Made by a program: the position numbers and the translations under genes. Below, one piece after another: positions 17,854-27,600 of a stretch of 64,000 bases of DNA; position 1 is the stretch's first letter; each line of letters begins with the position of its first letter. The stretch lies in NCBI GenBank assembly GCA_033794685.1, contig JARAYZ010000002.1; one strand, given 5' to 3'. Below the pieces are notes generated by a model. The model made no database searches. It was not told the DNA's origin and worked only from the letters and a program-made list of their open reading frames with translations. The DNA is from Lentzea sp033794685 (GTDB taxonomy: Bacteria > Actinomycetota > Actinomycetes > Mycobacteriales > Pseudonocardiaceae).

Positions 17854-18429
17854 GTGGGGAACATCGAGTTCCGGCGGTTCACCGCGGCGCGGGCCGACGA
17901 CCTGGCCGACCTCCTGGCCGGCAACGCGTGGCCCTTCCACGCCGGACCACGGGTCGACAGAGCGGACGTGCTCGCGCGGATCGCCACCGGCTACTACGAC
18001 AACCCGGCGGCCCGCACCTTCTTCGTCGTCCACGACGGCGTGCTCGCGGGCATGACCCGTCTTTTCGACCTCGACGACGACACACCGATGTTCGACCTGC
18101 GCGTGGACGAGCGGTTTCGCGGCGCCGGAGTCGGCAGCGCCACGGTGCGCTGGCTCACCGCTCACCTGTTCACCGAACTGCCCTCGATCCACCGGATCGA
18201 AGGCTCCACCCGCCACGACAACCAGGCGATGCGGCGACTGTTCCGGCGATGCGGCTACGTCAAAGAAGCGCACCACCGCCAAGCATGGCCGTCCACGGAC
18301 GGCACGATCTTCGACGCGATCGGCTACGGCATCCTGCGACGCGACTGGGAAACCGGAACGGTCACGACCATCGTCTTCGACGACGAGCCCGAACAGGTGT
18401 CGATCCCGACGTCCTCGTCCGAATCCTGA
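17854..18429 (+). CDS. GNAT family N-acetyltransferase
   Basis: Acetyl-CoA-dependent N-acetyltransferase of 191 residues. It opens with IEFRRFTAARADDL as GNAT proteins do and carries the acetyl-CoA pyrophosphate loop in DERFRGAGVGSATVRWL (R-x-x-G-x-G). The HDNQAMRRLFRRCGY stretch matches motif B. GTG 17854 is preferred because a TACCGT -10 lies 7 bases upstream (leaderless). An in-frame GTG at 17803 that overlaps the TetR stop codon would add 17 residues without family support. The acceptor substrate is unknown. Confidence 0.82.
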   Translation: MGNIEFRRFTAARADDLADLLAGNAWPFHAGPRVDRADVLARIATGYYDNPAARTFFVVHDGVLAGMTRLFDLDDDTPMFDLRVDERFRGAGVGSATVRWLTAHLFTELPSIHRIEGSTRHDNQAMRRLFRRCGYVKEAHHRQAWPSTDGTIFDAIGYGILRRDWETGTVTTIVFDDEPEQVSIPTSSSES

Positions 18430-18490
18430 ATCAGAGCAAGGCTCTGGTCACGGTGCCGTGTGGACGATCGCCACTCGGTGATCACCTCAC

Positions 18491-18520
18491 CGCCCCCGGC
18501 GGGGGCAGCCGCCGGGGGCG
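18491..18520. terminator. terminator hairpin
   Basis: Perfect 12-bp GC stem CGCCCCCGGCGG / CCGCCGGGGGCG with a 6-base loop, placed between the converging ends of the GNAT gene (+) and the protease gene (-). It can act on both strands. Confidence 0.85.
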
Positions 18521-18538
18521 ATGAGGAGGCGCTGACCG

Positions 18539-19852
18539 TCAGAGCCGCTGCCAGAGGGCAGGGGTGTTCGGCGGCTCCCATCCGGGGACGGACGTGTGCG
18601 GCTGGATGACGCGGTAGGTCGCGCCGCCGTAGGTGACCTGGGCTCCGGTGCCGTACGAGGTGTACGGGGCCCACGAGTCGCCACCGCCAGGGGGCGTGGT
18701 CGTGGTCGTGCTGGTCGGCGGGGTGGTCGTGGTCGGGCCGGCGGAGGTCACCAGGCGCAGGTTGTAGGCCTGCAGGATCTCGGTCACCGGCTGGAAGTAG
18801 ATGGTGCCGCCGCTCTGGCAGTTGCCGGACCCGCCGGAGGTGACGCCCTGGGCCTGGTCGCCGGTCAGCCACGAGCCGCCGGAGTCACCGGGTTCGGCGC
18901 AGGCGTTGGTGCGGGTCAGACCGGTGATGGTGCCCTCGGGATAGGTGACCGAGGCGTTCTTCTGCTGGATGGTGCCGCAGCGCCAGCCGGTGGTGGAGCC
19001 GGAGCGGCAGACCGAGGAGCCGACCGGCGCCTCCTGCGAACCCGCGACCGGGACCGTGCCGGGGTAGCGGTTGACCAGGGCGCGCGGGGTGTTGCCGGCG
19101 TCGGTGCGGACCCAGGCGTAGTCGTTGCCGGGGAAGCTGCTGCCCTGGATGGTGCCGCCGGGGTTGGTGGTGCGGCCGCCGGTGGACCCGCAGTGGCCCG
19201 CGGTGACGAAGCCGCCCTCGACGGCGAAGCCGATGGAACAACGGCCGCCGCCGGGGAGGCCGTAGGCGTTGCCGCCGATGACGTCGATCAGCGGCTTCGG
19301 GTCCTCGGCGCTGGCCTCGACGGCGACGACGTCGCCCCGCAGACCCGCCTCGGCCGCCCACGCCCTGGCCTGCGCGTCACCGCCGGCGCGGGCGAGCACG
19401 ACGATCTTGTTGGCGCGCACGTCGACGTACCAGCCGGGAACGGCGTCGGGTGCGGTGGTGGCCTTGGCGTCCAGCTTGATCTTCGCACTGTCCAGAGTGG
19501 ACGCGCTGTGCTTCGCCGTGGTGACGACGGCGCCGCGGGAACGCACCGCGCTCGCCAGCGCCGGGTCGGTGACCGCGACGGTGAGGGTGGTGCCGGCGCT
19601 GTCCAGCCAGGATCCGGCGTAGGCCGGGCCGAGGCGCGACTTCAGCGCGGCGTCGGTCTGGCCCGCGACCTTTTCGGCGTCGAGGCGCGCCCGCGCCTGC
19701 TCCGAGGAGATGCCCAGGTCACGGGCCATCGCGGCCAGCATTGCAGGGTCGGCCGTGTCGGCCGCGGTGGCGCTGGTCGTCAGCGCCACCGCGATGGTCA
19801 GCCCGGCCGCTGTGACCGCCGCTGTGGCGGCGGCGATGAGTTTGCGGTTCAT
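18539..19852 (-). CDS. streptogrisin-like S1 serine protease with CBM5/12
   Basis: Secreted chymotrypsin-fold protease, 437 residues, made as a pre-pro-enzyme. It has a signal peptide (MNRKLIAAATAAVTAAGLTI, ending ATA-AD), an alpha-lytic-type prodomain (about 35-200, with ARDLGISSEQARARL), and a mature domain beginning near IGGNAYGLPGG. The catalytic residues are His220 (VTAGHCGS), Asp244 (GNDYAWV) and Ser324 (EPGDSGGSW). After a Thr/Pro linker comes a chitin-binding CBM5/12 of about 45 residues with conserved aromatics (WAPYTSYGTG, WEPPNTPALWQ). ATG 19852 has an ideal AAGGAG; the longer start at 19963 is not supported. Chitin binding suggests action on fungal or insect material. Confidence 0.93.
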   Translation of the reverse strand: MNRKLIAAATAAVTAAGLTIAVALTTSATAADTADPAMLAAMARDLGISSEQARARLDAEKVAGQTDAALKSRLGPAYAGSWLDSAGTTLTVAVTDPALASAVRSRGAVVTTAKHSASTLDSAKIKLDAKATTAPDAVPGWYVDVRANKIVVLARAGGDAQARAWAAEAGLRGDVVAVEASAEDPKPLIDVIGGNAYGLPGGGRCSIGFAVEGGFVTAGHCGSTGGRTTNPGGTIQGSSFPGNDYAWVRTDAGNTPRALVNRYPGTVPVAGSQEAPVGSSVCRSGSTTGWRCGTIQQKNASVTYPEGTITGLTRTNACAEPGDSGGSWLTGDQAQGVTSGGSGNCQSGGTIYFQPVTEILQAYNLRLVTSAGPTTTTPPTSTTTTTPPGGGDSWAPYTSYGTGAQVTYGGATYRVIQPHTSVPGWEPPNTPALWQRL

Positions 19853-20194
19853 GTCCGCTCCTTGCACGCAGGGTGATAACCCGCAGACCGTACGACGAGG
19901 ATCGCGGCAAGTGGTACATACCAATTGGCCATAAGGTCGGGGCACAGTGCCCTCACCGCGCACCTGTCACCGCTCGAGAGGTCAGCGCTGCTCGGACGCC
20001 CCGCCGACCGAGTGCGCAAGGCCTCGCCGGGAACGGCGACGCGCACCCGCAGTCCGATGTGGAGGGTTGTTGCCGGACCGTCCGGCGGGAACCCGGGACC
20101 TTGAACACGCGATCAACGCCGCCCGGCCGCACACCGGGTCCCGGCGGAAGTCGTGTCCAGCAGATGATCAGGCGCTACGACTACCGTTCCCGGC
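19853..20194. other. 342-base divergent intergenic region
   Basis: No gene seen. It carries the protease promoter region, including the inverted repeat TGGTA-ca-TACCA (19912-19923) overlapping CCAATTGG (19921-19928), a possible operator about 65 bases before the protease start. At the other end TACCGT (20182-20187) lies 7 bases before the saccharopine dehydrogenase ATG. The middle is GC-rich with no structure I can name. Confidence 0.5.
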
Positions 20195-21232
20195 ATGACG
20201 GTCAAACTGTGGATGCGCGGCGAGGTACGGGTCACCGAGCGCCGCGCGCCGATCACGCCCGCCGACGCCGCCTCGCTCGTGCGCGAGGGATTCGCCGTGA
20301 CGGTCGAGGAGTCCGCGCAACGCGTGCACCCGATCGAGGACTACGCCGCCGCGGGGTGCACGGTGGCCGAGGCGGGCAGCTGGGTCGACGCGCCGCAGGA
20401 CGCCGTGGTCGTCGGGCTGAAGGAACTGCCGGAGGATCCTCCCCTGCTGCGGCACCGGCACGTGCTCTTCGGACACGCCTACAAGAAGCAGGAGGGCGCG
20501 GAACGGCTGCTGCGCCGGTTCGACGCGGGCGGCGGTGTGCTGCTCGACCTGGAGTACCTCACCGACGACTCGGGTCGACGACTGGCGGCGTTCGGCTACT
20601 GGGCGGGGTACGTCGGCGCGGCGCTGGCCGTGCTGCACCACCGCGGCACGCTCGACGCGCCGCTGCGGCCCACGTCCGTGCCGGAACTGGACGCGGCGCT
20701 GGCCGGCGGCGACCCGTTGACCGCGGTGGTGGTCGGCGCGCTGGGACGGTGCGGGCAAGGAGCGGACCGGGCGCTGACGGCGGCGGGTGTCACCCCGACG
20801 CGGTGGGACCTCGCCGAGACGCGCGACCTGGACCGGGCCGCGCTGCTGCGGCACGAGGTCATGGTCAACGCGGTGCTGACGTCCAAGCCCGTGCCGCCGT
20901 TCCTGCGGCCCTCCGACCTCGACGAGCCCGGCCGCGTCCTGCGGACCGTGTGCGACGTGACGTGCGACGTCGGCTCGCCGTTCAACGTCCTGCCGATCTA
21001 CGACCGCACGACGACCTGGGACCGGCCCGCGCGAGCGCTGCGCGACGAGCCGCCGCTGGACCTCATCGCCATCGACAACCTCCCGTCGCTGGTGCCGCTG
21101 GAGGCCACCGACGCGTTCTCCACCGACCTGCTGCCCCTGCTGCGGGACCTGCCGCGGGCGACCTCGCCGTGGCAGCGCGCTGAGCGGCTGTTCCACGACA
21201 CCGTCGCGTCGATCAAGGAGGCCTCGCTGTGA
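20195..21232 (+). CDS. saccharopine dehydrogenase (LYS1-like, lysine-forming type)
   Basis: NAD-dependent oxidoreductase of 345 residues resembling eukaryotic LYS1 saccharopine dehydrogenase (saccharopine to lysine plus 2-oxoglutarate). Family marks are LWMRGEVRVTERRAPITPAD at the start (RxExxxxERRxxLxPxD pattern), AYKKQEGAERLLRRF, the Rossmann loop VVVGALGRCGQGA, and SPFNVLPIYDRTTTW with DNLPSLVP near the end. No ribosome-binding site precedes the ATG, and the -10 TACCGT at 20182-20187 indicates a leaderless transcript. Actinomycetes normally make lysine by the DAP route, so this enzyme more likely serves lysine catabolism or a specialised pathway. No partner lysine-ketoglutarate reductase is seen beside it. 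Confidence 0.82.
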   Translation: MTVKLWMRGEVRVTERRAPITPADAASLVREGFAVTVEESAQRVHPIEDYAAAGCTVAEAGSWVDAPQDAVVVGLKELPEDPPLLRHRHVLFGHAYKKQEGAERLLRRFDAGGGVLLDLEYLTDDSGRRLAAFGYWAGYVGAALAVLHHRGTLDAPLRPTSVPELDAALAGGDPLTAVVVGALGRCGQGADRALTAAGVTPTRWDLAETRDLDRAALLRHEVMVNAVLTSKPVPPFLRPSDLDEPGRVLRTVCDVTCDVGSPFNVLPIYDRTTTWDRPARALRDEPPLDLIAIDNLPSLVPLEATDAFSTDLLPLLRDLPRATSPWQRAERLFHDTVASIKEASL

Positions 21233-21263
21233 CCAGGCTCGTCCCGCGCATCTGACGGTGCCT

Positions 21264-22115
21264 TCAGTCCTCGCACACCCCGACGGGATCACCCCGGCGC
21301 ACACCGGGAACGTCCTTCAGGACCGCGAACACGGCCTGGCTCACGTACAGCAGCGCCGCGCGGTGGGGATGCCGGGACACCACGCCGGCCGTGCCGGCCA
21401 CGCTGCGCGGCACCTGCAAGCAGCCGTCGACGGAGCTCCGCGCCGTGCCGCACAACGGACACGGCGGCTCGCCCTCGAAGCGCGTGTGGCGCGGGCATGG
21501 GGCCAGAACGGCGACTGCGGCACGCAGCGCGGCCATGCGGACCGACTTCTCGCCGTGCGCGTCCAGGACGTCCTCGACGACCAGTCCATCCGTGACCTCG
21601 CGCAGTGCGGAGATGAGTCGCGCCGACAGCAGGAGGCCGCCGTCCGGGAGGTTCACGACCTCCCAGCCGTTCGGACCGGGGCGTGCGCCGCCGGGAGCGG
21701 GCGCGTCGAGCAGGGACTCGTCGATGCGGATCGGCCGCACCCTGGTGACGTCGAAGGCGTCGTGGTGGCCGCACTCGGGGCACGGAGGGTCGTCGCGGAA
21801 GGGTTCACCGAGCACGAACGGCGGGGCGAGGGACAGGTCGGCGCCGGTGACCCCGACGTAGTCGGCCGTGGCGTAGTCCTGGTCCTCGAAGACGGTTCCC
21901 GACGACCGCAGCGGTGTCAGACCGAGTGCTGCCACCGCGTCCGCCAGCGCATCGGCGACCTCGGCGGAACCGGTGTCCGCCAGCCACATCACCTCGCCGA
22001 TCGGGGAGAGCGCGGCCCCCCGGTCCGCCCAGGAGCCCAGGACGTGGCCGACGTGCTGCCAGTCCACGTCCAGCCGGTCGTCGCGGGCCACCGCCACGGA
22101 CCACGTGCGCCTCAT
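21264..22115 (-). CDS. uncharacterised protein with paired Cys motifs, behind a toxin gene
   Basis: 283 residues, no family recognised. Two Cys clusters stand out: PPCPECGHHDAFD (about 111) and CPRHTRFEGEPPCPLCG (about 215), each able to form a zinc-ribbon half. The rest is soluble with no signal peptide or membrane segment. ATG 22115 is preceded by GGAGAGGGG and lies 14 bases after the stop of the 715-residue toxin-like gene on the same strand, so the two are almost certainly co-transcribed. In polymorphic toxin loci this position is usual for the cognate immunity protein, but the sequence does not prove that role. Confidence 0.6.
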   Translation of the reverse strand: MRRTWSVAVARDDRLDVDWQHVGHVLGSWADRGAALSPIGEVMWLADTGSAEVADALADAVAALGLTPLRSSGTVFEDQDYATADYVGVTGADLSLAPPFVLGEPFRDDPPCPECGHHDAFDVTRVRPIRIDESLLDAPAPGGARPGPNGWEVVNLPDGGLLLSARLISALREVTDGLVVEDVLDAHGEKSVRMAALRAAVAVLAPCPRHTRFEGEPPCPLCGTARSSVDGCLQVPRSVAGTAGVVSRHPHRAALLYVSQAVFAVLKDVPGVRRGDPVGVCED

Positions 22116-22129
22116 CGGTCCCCTCTCCG

Positions 22130-24277
22130 TCAGACGAGTTTCACCGCCGAGTCTCCGATGCCGGCACCGTAGGCGCCCGGCGGGATTCCCGGATCGGTCT
22201 GGGTGTGCAGCAGGAGGTAGTAGGCGAGCATCACGGCGGCGAACTGGGCCTTGTCGCCGGGGTTCGCGCGCAGGTGCGCGATGAACGCGACCGCCACCGC
22301 GTTCGGCACCACCACGAACTTCTTGGTGGCCGCGAACGCCGCGATGTCCACGTGCAGCTCGGGATGGATGACGTGCAGGTGGATGTCGTGCCGCACGTTC
22401 ATCAACGGCTGGTCGAACGCTCCGCCGACGTACTTCGGCCACGAGTGGTGCCCGTGGATGGGATGCCCGCCCCCGCCCAGCTTCCCGTTCCAGTCCAGGG
22501 TGCCGCCCCGGAAACGGAGGTTCCAGCGGAACGGCTTCTTGCTGCGCTTCCGCCTGCGCCGCGCTCTCTCCCGTTCACCCTCGCGGGGCACGGGCTTGGG
22601 CTTGGCCTTCGCGATCTCCTTGATGAGCAGGTAGAGCAGCACGATCACGGCGATGACCAGCAGCACGATGCCCAGCCACCACAGGACCGTCGCGATCGAG
22701 ACCCCGGCGGCGATCGGGATGGCGATCGCGGCGGCCGCGGCGGGCGGTGAGGCCATCCGCGCGGCCGACCGCAGCCGTGCCGTGGTGAAGCCCTCCAGCG
22801 GCGCGGTCACGGCGGCGTCGTTCTGCCCGCCGCCACCACCGCCCGTCAGGAACTCGCGGATCCTGCCCGCGACGGACCGCAGAAGTGACCTGGCACCGTC
22901 CACAACGGACCGTCCGGCGTCGGCCAGCGCGGTGACCGGGGCACGGACGAGGTCCAGCACGGTCGAGGCGATGTCCCGCAACGCCTGGGAGACCTTCGTG
23001 GCGTAGCCGCGCACCACGTCGAGTGCCTGCCGCACCACCGCTGTCACGGCCTCGCGCACCTTCGCGAACACGTCGGCGGCGATCGAGCCCACCTTCTGCC
23101 CGACCGCGGCGATCCCCTCGCGCAGGCGGTTCGCGTACTCGCTCGCCGACGCACGGGTCGCGGCCAGGATCCCGCTCTGCGCGGCCGCCGCCTGGGCGAC
23201 CGTGGCGGAGTTCTCGGCGCCGACGTGCGCGACCTCCTCGACGTCGGTCGCAGGGTCACCGCCGACGTCGAGGTTGGCCAGCCCGTCGGCGCGGTTCGCC
23301 TCGATGCGCGCGACAGCACCACGTTCGACGGCCGTGACGTGCCCCGCCGACTCGCCGAACAGCTTGCGCACCGCGCTCTTCCCCGACGTCCAGGCCGACC
23401 TCAACGCCGAGGTAACGCCGCGGACGACCCGCCGCAGCGCGCCGGAGATCGCGTCGATGCCCCGTTCGACCATGGACCGGACCGCGTCACCGACCCGCAC
23501 GATGGCGCCCTGAGCCGTCCGCGCGACCTGCTCCACCAGCCCGGCCGTCTCGCTGACGACACTGGAGAGGAACCCCGTCACCTGCGAGACCGCGGACCGC
23601 ACACGTCCCGCGACCCGTTCGGCCGCGCCCAGCACCCAGGCCCGCAACCTGCCGACGCCGGGAAGGTTCGGAATCGGCAACGCCCTGGCGAACGACAGCA
23701 CACCGGACGCGACCCGCCCCACCGTGTTGGTCACCATGGACCGCGCCGAGGCGGCACCAGAACGCATCCGCGCCGCCGTACCCGCGACCAGCCCCGCCGT
23801 ACCCGAGGCGAGCCCGGTCACCGTGCCGACGACCGACCCGGCGGTACCGCGCAACCACGCCGCAGCCTGCCCGATGGCCCCGTCCACGGAAGCACCCACC
23901 CGTCCGACGGCCCCGCCGAACCCGGCGTCGATGCCTTGGCCCGCCTGGACTTCCTGCGCCGCCAACTCGGCGCGGCGGGCCTGAGAGGCGGCGCGCACGG
24001 CCGTGATGGACGTCCGGGTGTCCGCGTCGATCGCGGCGGCCTGCCCGGCGACGGACTCCGGCAACTCGGCGGACTCCCCGGCAGGCGCTTCGTGGTCGGC
24101 GGCGGGTGCGGGGGCAGCGGGCTCGAGCAACCGCTGGACCGCCGCGTTGCCTGCGGACCGTTGCAGGGCAAGAAGTCTGCCGCGGGGACCACCGGGGAGC
24201 GCGGGAGCGACCCGGTGGGTGCGTTCACGCGCCGGAGCGTCGACCTTCTCGGTCTCGCCCTGCCTCGTCATGGCCAT
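22130..24277 (-). CDS. polymorphic toxin, eCIS-cargo-like, with HNH/Endo VII-type C-terminus
   Basis: 715-residue modular protein. The N-terminus has RLLALQRSAGNAAVQRLL (about 33-50), the LQR-x-AGN-x-AV motif common in proteins associated with actinobacterial extracellular contractile injection systems. A long Ala/Val/Arg-rich repeat-like helical middle (about 80-480) resembles phage tape-measure or packing regions. One long hydrophobic stretch (518-556) could cross a membrane. A basic linker (RERARRRRKRSKKPF) precedes a C-terminal domain with HGHHSWPKYVGG (from His608) and HDIHLHVIHPELH, matching HNH/Endonuclease VII-superfamily toxin domains. ATG 24277 has GGAGG six bases upstream. No eCIS sheath, tube or baseplate gene lies in the window. 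The nuclease role is inferred from the motif. Confidence 0.7.
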   Translation of the reverse strand: MAMTRQGETEKVDAPARERTHRVAPALPGGPRGRLLALQRSAGNAAVQRLLEPAAPAPAADHEAPAGESAELPESVAGQAAAIDADTRTSITAVRAASQARRAELAAQEVQAGQGIDAGFGGAVGRVGASVDGAIGQAAAWLRGTAGSVVGTVTGLASGTAGLVAGTAARMRSGAASARSMVTNTVGRVASGVLSFARALPIPNLPGVGRLRAWVLGAAERVAGRVRSAVSQVTGFLSSVVSETAGLVEQVARTAQGAIVRVGDAVRSMVERGIDAISGALRRVVRGVTSALRSAWTSGKSAVRKLFGESAGHVTAVERGAVARIEANRADGLANLDVGGDPATDVEEVAHVGAENSATVAQAAAAQSGILAATRASASEYANRLREGIAAVGQKVGSIAADVFAKVREAVTAVVRQALDVVRGYATKVSQALRDIASTVLDLVRAPVTALADAGRSVVDGARSLLRSVAGRIREFLTGGGGGGQNDAAVTAPLEGFTTARLRSAARMASPPAAAAAIAIPIAAGVSIATVLWWLGIVLLVIAVIVLLYLLIKEIAKAKPKPVPREGERERARRRRKRSKKPFRWNLRFRGGTLDWNGKLGGGGHPIHGHHSWPKYVGGAFDQPLMNVRHDIHLHVIHPELHVDIAAFAATKKFVVVPNAVAVAFIAHLRANPGDKAQFAAVMLAYYLLLHTQTDPGIPPGAYGAGIGDSAVKLV

Positions 24278-24627
24278 GGCTGCCCTCCGTCACGCCACCG
24301 ACCACGATGCCTTCCCGGCGGCCGGCCCGAACAGCCCGCGACGGCCACCGCTCGGGCAGAAGCGACTGCCCGAGCGGGCACTGGGTTCCGAGTGGGAGAA
24401 GTGGGCGCTTGCGGTTGCGAGCACGTCCGCCCACCCCGGCCATGCCTCCGTCACCTACGACGACCTGGAACGCGTGGACCGCGGCGTCTACCGGTTGGCG
24501 ACGGACTGAACGGGCCTCGACAAGTCGCCGCGGCGTTGCCAACCGACACGACGTTCGAGAAGCACCACAACGAACCGTTTGACGTCGCGCCCGCACGCGA
24601 GGTCCACACCCCGTCCCGTCGAAGCAG

Positions 24628-27600
24628 CTAGTCGGGCAGACTCCAAAAAGGACGGCGTTCGCAGGCACCGATCGAGGCCACCCACGCCACGTCGTCCGGG
24701 TCGCCCAGCAACGCCAGGTGGCGGGCGGCATGGTCGTCGCCGGTCCTCACCAGTGCTCTCAGCCCGGCGCGGTCGTGCTGAGCGGCGAGGAAGTCCACCA
24801 GCCGCTCAGGGGACCCGATGTCGCCCGCCGCGAACCGCTCCCGGAGGAACTCCTCCGCCTCGGCAACGCGCCCGACGGCGATCAGCTGGTCGGTCAGGAG
24901 GGTCGCGGCGTAGAGGTCCCCGGCGTCGGCGCGGGCGCGAAGGCTGTCCAGGCGGCCGAAGCGCGCCATGATGTCGGCGATGTCCCGCATGCGCGGCTCG
25001 TCGGTGCTGTAAACGGTCTTCGCCAGCGCCCGGAGCAGCTCGGTGACCTCGTTCTGGTCGGTCAGCCCCAGTGCGTAGAGCTTGGCCGCCACGGTGTTCC
25101 CCTCGAACGCCTCGGCCTTCTTCTCCGGCGCGCACGCGCGCGGCCCGTGGTGCCACAGTTCGTTCACCGCGCAGCGGTCACCGTCGTCGGCGCGGGCACG
25201 GAGCAGGTCGAACCGGCCCTCCACGCGGAGCCAGGCGGCGAAGGCAGGCCTGGCATCGGCGGAGTCCCGAGATTCCACCCAGCTCGCCACTGCGGCGATC
25301 TCGCCGCTGAACGCCAGGTGGTGCGCGTAGTGACGGCGGGCAAGCCTGGCTACCTCGGAGGACGAGAACCTCCGGCCATACGGGTAGAGCTTTGTTTCCG
25401 GGTCGACGTCGGGGACGTGTGTGCTCGCCAGACGCGCGGCGCGTCCGGGATGACTGGTGACCTTCCAAAGATCGTCGTAGCGTTTGGTCGCCGCGAGCAG
25501 GTCCACGTACAGCGTGGTCCTCGCGAGGTTCGGGGTCAGCGTGGCGAATGCGCCTTCGAAATCGCCGTCGGCAGCCTGGAGTTCCGCCAGCAGCAGCCCC
25601 GCAGCAGCGCCGCGCAGTGGCCTCAGGAGCGCCTTCGCCGCCTCGGTGTCGCCCTGCGCGGCCAGGACCTCCGCTCGGGCGATGTCCGACTCCGCCCCGG
25701 TCCACTGGGCCAGGCCCTCCACGTCGCCCCTCTCCCGCAGGACGCGGATGAGCCGGAAGCGGGCCGCGACGTCGCGTCCGGCCCTCGCGGCGAGTTCGTC
25801 GTACAGGCCGTTCGCCGCGAGCAGTGCGGCGTACCGGCGACTGGCGACGAGGCACCGGGAGTCGGCCCGCGTGCGCAGTGCTTCGCGATCCCGCGTTGCC
25901 AGCATCGCCACGAGAAGTTCGGTGTCGCCGTCGTGGCGCCCGAGGTCCTGGATCCTGACCTGCCGTGCGAGGTGGTCCTGCAGCAACGCGTGGCGGAACT
26001 GCCATGTCTCGCCGGTCGAGCGCAGCACCCCTCGGCGGTGGGCCAGCCGCAGGAACCGGTTGAGGCACAACGGCAGCTTCCCGTGGAGAGCCATGACCGT
26101 CTGACCGATCAGCTGCAACAGGACATGTCGGCACTGGAAGCCGAAGACGATCCAGAAGACGCCGAAGGAGAAGGTGACGCTGTGCTGCAACGCGGACGCG
26201 GCCGGCGCTCCCGAGAGGAAAGCGATCAAGGCGGCGAGACCTGCGACCACGCCCCAGGCCGCGATCGCCACGGCCGTTCCTCCTGCGACGGTCCTTCGCG
26301 GTGATCGCAAAGCAGTCGCGTTCCGGACGATCATGAAAGCAAGTCCGCCACCGAGTACGGAACTGAAAGTGGCTGTCTGGGCCCAATGCCGTGCATCGAG
26401 CTGCAATGCCGAGACCATCGCGGCGAGCCCGATCGCGGTTGCGATCGTGGACGCGACTTCGCCTGCGCCGTTGATCCAGATGCCGCGGCCGTCAGGATCG
26501 AACAGACGCCAGGTGAGGTCCCTGGTGCCCGTCCGGTAGAGCATGTACGCCAGGTTGCCCAACCAGCGTCCGGCCTTCGGGCGGTCCTGGAAGGTGGCGG
26601 CCACGAACGCGCCCATGAGCCGGTCGACCACGGCGGTCTTGTCGCGCAGGGTCAGCAGCTCCGCCGGGTTGCCGCCGCTGCGGTAGACGATGCGGGCCAC
26701 GGAGATCGTCAGCGGGGACGAGAACGCCTCGACCACCGGGCCGGTCGTGGCCAGTGCGTCGAGCACCGGCTCCCACCGGGTGACGGGGACGTCCTGGCGG
26801 AGGTAGTCGGCAGCCTCGGCGGGCGTGACCGGCTCGAGTTCCACCACCTCGGCCAAAGTCAGTCCCGCGCCACTGGACTCCACGGCGTGCTCGTACTCGG
26901 AGGCCCTGCTGGTGAGGACGAACGGCCGCCGAGCCGACGTGAGGGCGTGCAGGCGGCGCAGCGCCGGTGCGCGACGGTCTGCGGGCATCTCGTCGAGACC
27001 GTCGAGCACCGGCAGCACATGTCCGGCGGTGACCAGCACTTCCGCCAGGTCGGTCTCGCCTGAGCGCTTCCGGAGCGCAGGGTGGTCCTCTCGGAGGCGG
27101 CGGGTCACGAACTCGGCGACGTCCTCCGTCGCGGGGTTCCACGACTCGATCGACAGCGGCACCGGGACCGGTTCGTCCTGGTGCCGCTCCAGCAGATCAA
27201 GAACCAGCAGCAGCACCAGGACGCTCTTGCCCGCACCGGGCGCGCCGAGAACGACCAGCTGCCGATGGGGCAGCGCGAGGTACTTGACGGCGACCTCGGT
27301 GACCTCACCGGCCAAGAAGTCCGCCTGCGGACTCTTCGCCGCGACGAAGCGCGAGGTGGGGGCCAACCGGACCCGGATCGGCCACGGGTTGCGCACTTCG
27401 CGCCCTTCGGCCTCCCGCGTCCACGTCTTGTGCAACTTCCGGGCGAGAGCAAGGCGCGCCGAGTCCTCGGAAACGCTCTGCTGGCTGCGCGCTATGAGGA
27501 TGGCGGCAACGAACGACGCGATGCCTGCGACAGCTCCTATCGGGCTGCTGGTCTTGTCCAGCTGGTCCTGGAGTCCGGCGTCGGCGAAGAACAGGAAGTA

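Noticed and set aside
24270..24509. Short + strand frame ending LERVDRGVYRLATD, faintly like the end of an AbiEi-type antitoxin DNA-binding domain
   Set aside because: No ribosome-binding site; its start overlaps the toxin start codon on the other strand, and only the last 20 or so residues look family-like. It could be a remnant, but support is too thin to annotate.
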